NCBI GenBank assembly: GCA_012963885.1
Contig: DTUY01000218.1
Coordinates: 44,264 to 108,263 of the forward strand
Reading direction: 5' to 3'
Origin: Candidatus Poribacteria bacterium
GTDB lineage: Bacteria > Poribacteria > WGA-4E > UBA9662
Length of the DNA: 64,000 bases
Both the position numbers and the translations under genes were made by a program. Below, piece after piece: positions 35,804 through 43,716 of the stretch (position 1 is its first letter; every line of letters begins with the position of its first letter). The notes below the pieces were generated by a model, which saw only the letters and a program-made list of their open reading frames with translations, was not told the DNA's origin and searched no databases.

Positions 35804-36274
35804 TTAGAATCGATGGAGAATGGTCTGGATCACATTGGTAGTGGATTTCCCTTCGATGTTTAAACCAACGATGACTCGTCCTCCGTTTTCTTCAACAACT
35901 TGGCGTTCAATGACTTGTTCAATTGTGTAGTCGCCGCCTTTGACGTGAATATCAGGTTTAAGTTCTGACAATAGGCTGATTGGATCAAGTTCTGGGAATA
36001 TGACAACATAGTCAACACAATCCAATCCAGCTAGCATCTCAGCGCGTTCATCTTCCGGAATAAGAGGTCGTCTTTCACCTTTCAGTTCTCGAACTGAATT
36101 ATCGCTGTTTACCCCGACAACCAACAGGTCCCCTAAATTCTTTGCTGCCTGTAAATACCGTAGATGTCCGACGTGCATCAAATCGAAACACCCGTTGGTT
36201 GTCACAACAGTTTTCTCTCTATCTTTTTCCTGATTGATGATAATAGTAAGCGCTTTGCGTGTCTGAACTTTCAC
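35804..36274 (-). CDS. rfaE2: D-glycero-beta-D-manno-heptose 1-phosphate adenylyltransferase
   Basis: A 156-residue nucleotidyltransferase corresponding to the C-terminal half of HldE (RfaE domain II). It makes ADP-heptose from heptose 1-phosphate for lipopolysaccharide inner core. The signature GCFDLMHVGHLRYLQAAKNL with the H-x-G-H motif, GVNSDNSVRELKGERRPLIP, and VKGGDYTIEQV are all present, with the I-E-G-x-S-T-T end. It stands alone with no kinase half beside it. I prefer the GTG at 36274, which has GAG upstream, over the TTG at 36286. Confidence 0.9.
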   Translation of the reverse strand: MKVQTRKALTIIINQEKDREKTVVTTNGCFDLMHVGHLRYLQAAKNLGDLLVVGVNSDNSVRELKGERRPLIPEDERAEMLAGLDCVDYVVIFPELDPISLLSELKPDIHVKGGDYTIEQVIERQVVEENGGRVIVGLNIEGKSTTNVIQTILHRF

Positions 36275-36372
36275 CTGAATTCTCAAAGTTGTTTTATTTA
36301 TTATGCCACCTAGATATCTGATAAGTAAATAAGTTTTTCAGCAGCTTTTGTGACTGAATTAATTTGGTAAGA

Positions 36373-36696
36373 TCAGGCTCTTACATCCAGATTGTCGCCC
36401 AAGTCTCGAGACTGAGACTCTTCATGTTGAGTGTTAGGTTCTTCTTCTGGTTGAGGTGGAGTTTCTTCTTGCTGAGAATCTACTTCCTGTTGAGAATTTG
36501 CTTCTTGAGAAGCGGATTGCTCTTGAGGGGGAACCTGCTCAGGTCTCTCATCTTCAGGTGGTGTCGCTTCTGTCGCTTGGCTTTCGTTGACAAAGTTTTC
36601 GGCTTCATCAGCCCTACGTTGATATTGTTCATTATTTGCTTGATGAGTGGATAAAGCGAATGAAGTAACACTGTTTTCTAGACCAGTGGTTCTCAT
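36373..36696 (-). CDS. Hypothetical disordered Gln/Glu/Pro-rich protein, 107 aa
   Basis: ATG at 36696 has GGAG in a fair position. After a 40-residue start (MRTTGLENSVTSFALSTHQ) the sequence is almost wholly Gln, Glu, Pro, Ser and Asp (e.g. PPQEQSASQEANSQQEVDSQ). It has no domain, membrane segment or signal. The composition repeats loosely (Q-Q-E, P-P-x-E) but not as an exact unit. I do not recognise it. Confidence that it is coding is moderate, since such composition also arises by chance from simple DNA. Confidence 0.45.
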   Translation of the reverse strand: MRTTGLENSVTSFALSTHQANNEQYQRRADEAENFVNESQATEATPPEDERPEQVPPQEQSASQEANSQQEVDSQQEETPPQPEEEPNTQHEESQSRDLGDNLDVRA

Positions 36697-36967
36697 AACA
36701 AATCATCTCCGTATAATGTTTTTTTGGTTAATTGGATGCATGCAAGATGCTATTTTCCTTTAGGACTTGCTGCCTACAATAAGATGCAGATATAATGATG
36801 CTTGATTACTTATCGGCAAGAGGGAACAGAAACTTTAGGATGATGCAGAAAAAACTTGATTTTATTTTGCTAACATCTGCTAATTGATGCAGGATTGCGG
36901 ATTCTTTTGTTGGTTAGAAAGTGTGATTCTAGTAGTAGGGATAGACCAAAATTAGAGGAGTGTTATT

Positions 36968-37834
36968 GTGGAATTTATTCGGCTAACCGATGAACAACTT
37001 CATCACTTTGACGAAAATGGATATCTGGTTGTACCGCAAGCCATGGATCAGGATGCAATTGAGAGAATCGTCGAAATGGGTGATCGGTTCATGGAATTTG
37101 AACTCTGCCGTTTACATGGAGATCCTAAACCAATAAACTACTATTTTAACCGTTATTTTGATCTTACCCAAAATGAAATTTTGCTTCAAGTCGTTACCAA
37201 TTCGAATACAGTACCATTAGTAGTTCAGCTACTTTCGTCGGATATTCGATTAAGTGGCGGGAACCTGATTTATAAGTATCCTCAGCCGGCTTCATCTACT
37301 CCCGTTTATCCTGACGGGGATGGTAGATCTTTTCGAAATTGGCATCGAGATCTCAATAATTTCGCTCCAAACCACCCGATCCGGAATACGGTTGCTATCA
37401 GAGTTACTTACTGCCTAACTGACTTCAGTCAACCAAACTCTGGTATCACTCTGCTGGTTTCAGGTAGTCATCGGCTGATAGAACCACTACATTTTGATAA
37501 ACGGGATTCTCAACAACCAGAAGCGGATATTTATCCCGGTAAAGTGATAGAGCTTTCCTTACGTCCTGGTGATGCTTACTTATTCAGTACTTTGATCTAT
37601 CACACTCCCGCAGTGAATTTTACTGACAGTGTTGCTAAGGTGCTGATGGCCAACTACGCCTATCGCTGGTGGGGAGATCTGGTTTATCAAACAGCAGATG
37701 AAGTATTTGATAAAGTCGACGACATCGGAACGCAACTTCTCGGTAAAAACATTAATGGGAATTTACCGTTAACTGAATGGGCAAAAGAATATGGTATTCT
37801 GTTGGATGAGCAACAGATGCGTATTTATGTTTAG
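36968..37834 (+). CDS. Phytanoyl-CoA dioxygenase-family protein (PhyH) A
   Basis: A 288-residue Fe(II)/2-oxoglutarate dioxygenase. The metal triad is His126 and Asp128 (NWHRDLNN) and the distal His212 (IYHTPAVNF). FDENGYLVVPQAMD is the usual PhyH N-terminal block. It should hydroxylate an unknown substrate using O2, iron and 2-oxoglutarate in the cytosol. The start is GTG, with GAGG 9 bases upstream. The next gene (37883) is a homologue with the same layout, so the pair arose by duplication. PhyH families are expanded in several sponge-associated and marine bacteria. Confidence 0.9.
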   Translation: MEFIRLTDEQLHHFDENGYLVVPQAMDQDAIERIVEMGDRFMEFELCRLHGDPKPINYYFNRYFDLTQNEILLQVVTNSNTVPLVVQLLSSDIRLSGGNLIYKYPQPASSTPVYPDGDGRSFRNWHRDLNNFAPNHPIRNTVAIRVTYCLTDFSQPNSGITLLVSGSHRLIEPLHFDKRDSQQPEADIYPGKVIELSLRPGDAYLFSTLIYHTPAVNFTDSVAKVLMANYAYRWWGDLVYQTADEVFDKVDDIGTQLLGKNINGNLPLTEWAKEYGILLDEQQMRIYV

Positions 37835-37882
37835 TCGTGGTAGATCAACAAATAACTTTTAGTATCGATCTAGGGAGATCTT

Positions 37883-38731
37883 ATGGATTTTGTCCGGCTA
37901 ACCGAAAAACAGCGTCAGGATTTTGACGGGAATGGATATTTGATTGTACCGCAAGCCATTGATGCACAGACCGTTGCACTTCTAACTGAATCCGGTGACC
38001 GATTAATGGCGTCGTTTGAATACGAAGGTTTTTACGCGCATAAACGTCATGGGTTAGTCCAAGAAGAGGCGTTCTTATCTCTGGTGGCGAACTCAAGTAC
38101 GGTGTCTTTGATCGTTCAATTGCTAGGTACGAATATTCATATGACAAATACCTCTCTAATTTATAAACATCCACAAGATAAAACGCTTGTTTCTGAGAGG
38201 AATTGGCATCGTGACGTTGGGGTACATTTAGATTTGGGGCATGATCATCTGCCCCGTGTTGGCTTAAAGGTTGGTTACTGTCTGACAGATTGTATGGAAC
38301 CGAATTCGGGATCGACTTTGCTTGTAGCGGAAAGCAATAATTTGACTCAGCCGTTAGTTATTCCCGCCGATCAAACGGACCCGCCTGAATTTGATGAGCC
38401 GTTTTTGAAAGCCGGCGATGCTTTCCTTTTTGAAAGCCGTACCTACCACGCACCAGCACTTAATTTTACCGATTCAATCGCCAGATCAGTCATTTATGGC
38501 TACCACTACCGTTGGATTAAACCCGACTATTATCTACGATATTATGATGGTCAGCAACAGCCGGCAGAATATTTGTTAACAAAGATGGACGATATCACCA
38601 GACAGCTTTTAGGCGCACAAATGGATACAACGAGCCGTCCAGCTCCGGATGGCATTGAGTGGCCAATAAGAGAATGGACCGAACGTCACAACATTGCACC
38701 GGAACAAATTCCTCAAGTGAATAAGGTTTGA
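37883..38731 (+). CDS. Phytanoyl-CoA dioxygenase-family protein (PhyH) B
   Basis: A 282-residue paralogue of the preceding gene, 48 bases downstream and in the same direction. The metal ligands are His109, Asp111 (NWHRDVGV) and distal His189 (TYHAPALNF). The N-terminus (RQDFDGNGYLIVPQAIDAQT) and the C-terminal FTDSIA correspond to those of the neighbour. AGGGAG precedes the ATG at a good distance. Two dioxygenases side by side suggest either successive steps or divergent substrates. A bidirectional terminator follows at 38908. Confidence 0.9.
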   Translation: MDFVRLTEKQRQDFDGNGYLIVPQAIDAQTVALLTESGDRLMASFEYEGFYAHKRHGLVQEEAFLSLVANSSTVSLIVQLLGTNIHMTNTSLIYKHPQDKTLVSERNWHRDVGVHLDLGHDHLPRVGLKVGYCLTDCMEPNSGSTLLVAESNNLTQPLVIPADQTDPPEFDEPFLKAGDAFLFESRTYHAPALNFTDSIARSVIYGYHYRWIKPDYYLRYYDGQQQPAEYLLTKMDDITRQLLGAQMDTTSRPAPDGIEWPIREWTERHNIAPEQIPQVNKV

Positions 38732-38907
38732 TTAACTCAGTTATGGTTGTTGAGTTCGTTACTTAATAAGTGAATTTAAATCTACCGAAACAAAGGGAAA
38801 TTTAAGCCTTATATAATCAATGTTATATGAGGCGACATAATACAATTTTAGTTAGTGGCTGTTTAATCTTGTCCAAGCTACCACTAACGTTTTCTAAGAA
38901 TAAAAAA

Positions 38908-38947
38908 CGGTCAAGCAACTGATGAATATTGCTTGACCGCATTTTTG
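38908..38947. terminator. Bidirectional rho-independent terminator
   Basis: CGGTCAAGCAA and TTGCTTGACCG form a perfect 11-bp stem with a 10-base loop. TAAAAAA precedes it and TTTTTG follows, so each strand ends in a T run. It sits between the convergent PhyH B gene and the LamG gene. Confidence 0.85.
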
Positions 38948-39019
38948 ATGTAGCTACTTACGAGTAATTATTAAACTTCAATATTTAACCTGAGATTGAA
39001 GTTTCAAAAGAAATCCTGA

Positions 39020-39785
39020 TTATTTCCTAGACTTTATTCGGCTCCATGTTGTGGCTAGTTTTGACTGGGGTTCGACAGCAAAGGCATCCTCCCAACCGTT
39101 TAGCAATTGACCGATTTCGTCGGCATCTAAAGCACGATTACAAATGACAATCTCATCTATGCCACCAGTGAATGGTTCTGAACCGAACTTAAGTTGCAAA
39201 GTTGAACCGGGATGAATATCTCCACCCCACTGCGGTTTCCAGTCAGCACCGCCAGCATCTAAGGCACCTTCTTTGCTTTCAGGTTTGCCGTCAACATACA
39301 TTTCCACGTTTTTACCATCATAAGTTCCAGCGACGTGATACCATTTCTTTTGTTCTAACTCGGTTTGTCCGTAGAAACCGGGAGTGATTCCCTGCGTAGT
39401 CCAAATTCTAAATGAAAATCCGTGTTTCACCGGTTCACTACTGGATTGATCTTCCAGCAGATAAGCGCCATTTTTCCTCGGGCCCGTGTCAGAATCAGCG
39501 TCAACCCGAAACCAAGCGGCAATTGTCATTTCCTTCTTGACGCTGAGTAAGCTATCCGAATCTTTGACGTCAATGCTGCCACCTCCTTTAGCAAAGACAG
39601 CCTTACCAAACTTACCCTTTTCGAATTTAAAGTCTCCAGTTTCTTTTCCCTTATTGTCGTTTCCGGATGAATCCTCGTAATCGCCATCGAGGAGCCAAAC
39701 ACCAACTATCGCTTTATCATCCGGTTCTAGAGCCCATAAGGACGCAGATACAAACAAAGCGAGGCATACTGTAATATCTTTTCAT
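39020..39785 (-). CDS. Secreted LamG-domain protein, apparent frameshift in signal peptide
   Basis: The open frame starts only inside the signal peptide (CLALFVSASLWALEP). The proper start is ATG at 39785 with AAGGAG upstream, but an A4 run at 39779-39782 puts it out of frame; with three As it reads MKDITVCLALFVSAS. So the gene has a one-base shift, or the run is miscalled. The rest is a LamG/concanavalin-like domain (GVWLLDGDYEDSSGNDNKG, then MTIAAWFRVDADSD and WYHVAGTYDGKNVEMYVDGK, and GGIDEIVICNRALDADEI) that would bind sugars or calcium. The last residues are SKLATTWSRIKSRK, matching the tail of the cohesin protein at 22249. Confidence 0.75.
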
Positions 39786-39990
39786 CACATAACTCTCCTT
39801 TTAACGCAAAAAAACCCGACTGGTTATCGAGGTTTGATGAGTCTCAATTTAGGATCTCCAATCAAATTGTAGCATAATATTATATGTACTGTTTTCGCAA
39901 AATCAAAAAAAACAGAAAAACTTAATATTGAAAATTGAGTCAGGTATAATTTATATCCTGTTTTCTCAAAAACATCTAAGGAAGTATCAG

Positions 39991-40764
39991 ATGAAAATTA
40001 ATAAATCCTATTTTGACAAAATTAGGTTCGTTTGGCTTTTTTTTCTTATTCATGCAAATCCCCTGATAGGTGAGATTAATAGTGGCAACCCAATTGAATC
40101 AACTGCTTACTATTTGCAGCTAACACCACCTAGTGCTGATGGGATCGGTAAATTTTACTTTGGTCGTGAAATCTCGCATGTCATGGGACATCAAGGCGCT
40201 AACTGGTTAGAACGTCCTGAACGCGAGTTGGAGGAGCGACCTGATATACTGATCGAGTCACTAAATATAAAACCACAAGATGTCGTCGCCGATATGGGAG
40301 TTGGAACTGGATACATTGCTTGGCGTATGGCCAGAAAATTATCATCTGACGGTTTAGTCTATGGGGTTGACATTCAACAGGAGATGCTTGATTTGTTCGT
40401 TAAGAACATGACGGATCGAGGGTTTACAAATGTTAAGGCAACGCTTGGTACCATCATCAATCCCAAATTGCCACCGAACTCGATAGATCTTGTCATTATG
40501 GTTGATGTCTACCACGAGTTTTCACACCCGTATGAAATGGTGCAGGGAATCTGTCGCGCGTTAAAGGTCGGTGGACGAGTCGCTTTCGTCGAATACCGTG
40601 CAGAGGACCCCAGTGTGCCTATTAAACGTCTACACAAGATGACCGAACTGCAGGTGTTAAAAGAAGCCACACCCCATCCTTTGGAGTGGGTGGAAACAAT
40701 TGATGCTTTGCCTCGTCAACACCTGATTATCTTTAAGAAAATTTCCTATCTAGAGAATAATTAA
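39991..40764 (+). CDS. Exported SAM-dependent methyltransferase-like protein
   Basis: A 257-residue protein from ATG at 39991 (AAGGAAG upstream); the longer frame from 39928 is unlikely. The first 30 residues include a hydrophobic segment (FVWLFFLIHANPLIG) resembling a signal peptide. The methyltransferase domain starts with DVVADMGVGTGYIAWRMARK and contains GVDIQQEMLDLFVKNMTDRG and VDVYHEFSHPYEMVQGICRA. A signal before a SAM-dependent fold is unusual because SAM is cytosolic, though several such annotated proteins exist in this group of bacteria. An overlong N-terminus is an alternative explanation. Confidence 0.75.
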   Translation: MKINKSYFDKIRFVWLFFLIHANPLIGEINSGNPIESTAYYLQLTPPSADGIGKFYFGREISHVMGHQGANWLERPERELEERPDILIESLNIKPQDVVADMGVGTGYIAWRMARKLSSDGLVYGVDIQQEMLDLFVKNMTDRGFTNVKATLGTIINPKLPPNSIDLVIMVDVYHEFSHPYEMVQGICRALKVGGRVAFVEYRAEDPSVPIKRLHKMTELQVLKEATPHPLEWVETIDALPRQHLIIFKKISYLENN

Positions 40765-40805
40765 AGAACCTTTTAATCCATCAATAGAAACTGAAGGAGA
40801 CTCAT

Positions 40806-41852
40806 GTGCCGATCTTTACAGAGACGGAACTAACTCAGACCTGCTTGAAAATGCTGAAGAGCGTTGGAGTATCAAATACAGAGGCTGAGATTGTAACTAA
40901 GTCGATGGTCGATGCCAATCTGGTCGGGCACGATTCTCATGGGATCATCCATTTACCCAAATATATTCAGGGCATAACAGATTCCTCAATCCAGCTAGAT
41001 GCAAAAGTAGAAACTGAGCGGGAGTCTCCATCTATAGCAGTATTGAATGGAAACTGGGGGTTAGGCCCCGTGATAGCAACACATGCGATGGAATTGGCGG
41101 TTCAAAAAGCTGGACAAACCGACATTAGTTCGGTAGCTGTACGTAATTGCAATGAAGTCGGTCGATTGGGAGGTTATGGTATAGTTGCAACAGAGCAAAA
41201 TATGATCAGTATCATATCAGTTAATGATCATGGTGCAGGTCAGTGTGTTGTCCCACACGGTGGAATTGAAGCCAGACTTTCAACCAACCCGATTGTTTAT
41301 GCTATCCCAGTCTTAGGTCGAGAACCAATTCTTTTGGATATGTCAACCAGCGTGGTGGCATCAGGCAAAGTCCGGATAAAAAAGAACCGAGAAGAGTCAG
41401 CACCTGAAGGATGGATTATCGATGCAGAAGGCAATCCAACAACCAACGTCGATGATTTTTATGGGCCTCCGCCAGGTGCACTGTTGCCTTTGGGAGGCAT
41501 TGCTGCCCATAAAGGGTTCGGTCTCAGTTTTATTGTTGATATTTTGTCAGGTGCGTTAGGAGAGGCAGGTTGCAGCCAAGAAGGAGCATCCAGAATTGGT
41601 AATGGTTTTTTTGTCATTATCATCAAAATTGATAGCTTTACGGATTTTTCAACTTTCAGCCAAGAAGTTGACCGCTTTATCAGGTACGTTAAGTCTGCCA
41701 AAAGATCGTCTGAATCGGAAGAGATCTATCTACCTGGCGAACGTGGATTTCGCGAGAGAGATCGGCGCTGCCGAAATGGGATCTTTATCGAAGAGGAAAC
41801 GTGGGAACAAATTCGGGTGACGGCAGAGGAATATCAGGTCAAGCTCGATTGA
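40806..41852 (+). CDS. Malate/L-lactate dehydrogenase-family protein (Ldh2)
   Basis: A 348-residue NAD(P)-dependent oxidoreductase of the Ldh2 family, unrelated to the usual Rossmann-type lactate and malate dehydrogenases. DSHGIIHLPKYIQGI holds the conserved S-H-G, followed by NGNWGLGPVIATHAMELAV and LLDMSTSVVASGKVRI. The C-terminal GLSFIVDILSGALGEAG is the family's dimer region. The exact substrate (malate, ureidoglycolate, sulfolactate and others) cannot be read. The start is GTG with AAGGAG upstream. Confidence 0.88.
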   Translation: MPIFTETELTQTCLKMLKSVGVSNTEAEIVTKSMVDANLVGHDSHGIIHLPKYIQGITDSSIQLDAKVETERESPSIAVLNGNWGLGPVIATHAMELAVQKAGQTDISSVAVRNCNEVGRLGGYGIVATEQNMISIISVNDHGAGQCVVPHGGIEARLSTNPIVYAIPVLGREPILLDMSTSVVASGKVRIKKNREESAPEGWIIDAEGNPTTNVDDFYGPPPGALLPLGGIAAHKGFGLSFIVDILSGALGEAGCSQEGASRIGNGFFVIIIKIDSFTDFSTFSQEVDRFIRYVKSAKRSSESEEIYLPGERGFRERDRRCRNGIFIEEETWEQIRVTAEEYQVKLD

Positions 41853-41882
41853 GAACTTGTCTCTTCCACAAAACAGATAGAT

Positions 41883-43205
41883 CTAACAATCAATACTTGT
41901 TAGAATGTCCTTTAAGGTTTCAACGATTTGATCTGCTTCATCCAGAGTTAGAATCAGCGGAGGGGCGATAAAAATAATATTCTCTGGTTCATCAGCGGCA
42001 TGACTGATCTTACCGATTAAAATACCACGCTCTTTCATCTGGCTAACAATTGTGCTGGTTTTCATTGTGTCCAGGTTGGTTTTGTCTGCATTAATTAATT
42101 CGACTCCAATCATTAAACCTTTGCCTCGAACTTCGCTGACAATGGGAAAATCTTGTAACAGTTTTAGTCTTTCTAGTAGATGGGTTCCAACCTTTGTCGC
42201 ATTTTCCCACAGCCGTTCTTCTGTCAGGATTTTCAGGTTTGCCAGACCTGCCGCGCAGGTAACAGGATGGCCGGCATAGGTGCAGACTTGACCAAACTCT
42301 TGTTTGTCGCCAGGATCCCCCAAAAAAGCATTAAACACTTCTGTTGTCGCCACACAAGCAGAGAGTGGCAGATAACCGCTTGTCAATCCCTTAGCTAACG
42401 TAATAATATCAGGTTGTATATCCCAGTGTTCACAGGCAAACATAGTTCCTGTTCTGCCAAAACCAGTTATTACTTCATCAATTATTAATAACAGATTGTG
42501 TTGATCACAAATTTCACGCAGCTTTGAAAAATAATCATCGGGTGGAACAATTACACCACCACCTCCGATAATTGGTTCTGCTATAATGGCGATGACCGTT
42601 TCAGCGCCCTCCCAACGAATGGTACGTACAATTTCATCAACGCAAGTTGGATGAACGTGCTTAAAACCTGGGACAAGCGGTTCAAACGCCGTTCTTCGCG
42701 GAGACTGGCCTGTAGCCGACATGGAACCGTAAGTGAATCCGTGATATCCACGATAACGGCTAATAATCTTATAACGGTTTTGTTCCGGATACATTTGTCG
42801 TCCATACTGACGTGCGATCTTGATAGCTGTTTCGTTAGCTTCCGAACCACTATTACTGAAATAAACGTGATCTAGATTTCCCGGTAACAAGTCTGCTAAT
42901 TGTTTGGCTAACAGTGTTGCAGGCATATTGATCTGTGAATGTGGGTAATACGGTAATTTTCGGATCTGTTGGTAAACGGCATCCGCAATCTCCTCTCGAC
43001 CATAACCGACGTTGACATTCCAAAGTCCTGAGTAGGCATCTAGATACTGACGTCCGTCTGTGTCAGTAATTGTTGTGCCTTTTGCTTCTTCAAATATGGC
43101 AAGGTCAACCTGTTCCAGATTTTGGTGCTGAAAAAGTGGATGCCAAACATGATCTCGGTCGATTTTCCTATAGTCCTGCGAGGAAAGTTCTTCCTGTATG
43201 TTCAC
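41883..43205 (-). CDS. Class III omega-aminotransferase
   Basis: A 440-residue PLP enzyme. The key blocks are VYFSNSGSEANETAIKIARQ (PLP phosphate), LLLIIDEVITGFGRTGTMFA and DIITLAKGLTSGYLPLSACV, whose Lys binds PLP. Sequence style suggests a beta-alanine/taurine:pyruvate or gamma-aminobutyrate-type transaminase rather than a BioA, but specificity is not certain. It is convergent with the Ldh2-type gene, 30 bases apart. Confidence 0.9.
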   Translation of the reverse strand: MNIQEELSSQDYRKIDRDHVWHPLFQHQNLEQVDLAIFEEAKGTTITDTDGRQYLDAYSGLWNVNVGYGREEIADAVYQQIRKLPYYPHSQINMPATLLAKQLADLLPGNLDHVYFSNSGSEANETAIKIARQYGRQMYPEQNRYKIISRYRGYHGFTYGSMSATGQSPRRTAFEPLVPGFKHVHPTCVDEIVRTIRWEGAETVIAIIAEPIIGGGGVIVPPDDYFSKLREICDQHNLLLIIDEVITGFGRTGTMFACEHWDIQPDIITLAKGLTSGYLPLSACVATTEVFNAFLGDPGDKQEFGQVCTYAGHPVTCAAGLANLKILTEERLWENATKVGTHLLERLKLLQDFPIVSEVRGKGLMIGVELINADKTNLDTMKTSTIVSQMKERGILIGKISHAADEPENIIFIAPPLILTLDEADQIVETLKDILTSIDC

Positions 43206-43716
43206 AATGATTCCTCTCTAAAGTGTTGCCTAAACTTGGGATATGAATCTTAAAATGAGATATTCTTGCTCAAAGCGAAGTAATCTGTGTTCAAAGAGTT
43301 ATAAATACCTAAACTGAATACCTTGTTGGGTTCTATTAAGACGAAACTATTCTAGCATAGAGCCTAATTTCAAGCAATGCTTTAATACTACTGTGGATTT
43401 TTGTGTGTCAGTGACTTGGGCTATTTCAGTTTGATTGTAATTAGTTTACATCAAAGTATAAATCTGGTATCTTTTTCTTTGATCAACTGTTTACGGTTTC
43501 TGATTAACGTTCATTTGATTTTGGTTTGCCTCTTTTTGAGCGTTACCAGCGCGATTTTGTTCAGTTGAATTTACACTCATAGTATGTTGTGGTATGAATA
43601 ATTTTTTGGGATGTTTCCGGATGAAAACAATTTTGGTTTTAGTAAAGGACTTGTTTCGTAGGTTACCCAGTATTCAGCCATAGCCTAACAGCATATTTAA
43701 TGGAGGTTCGATTCCT
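43206..43716. other. Divergent intergenic region, 511 bp
   Basis: It lies between the start of the aminotransferase gene and the start of the PIG-L gene, so promoters for both must be here. A GGTTCGATTCC at about 43705 recalls a tRNA T-loop but has no acceptor or D arm around it. It is rather the region of the PIG-L ribosome-binding site (GGAGG). No other structure is supported. Confidence 0.4.

Noticed and set aside
43700-43716. GGTTCGATTCC resembling a tRNA T-loop
   Set aside because: No pairing acceptor, D or anticodon arms. The bases carry the GGAGG of the PIG-L gene.
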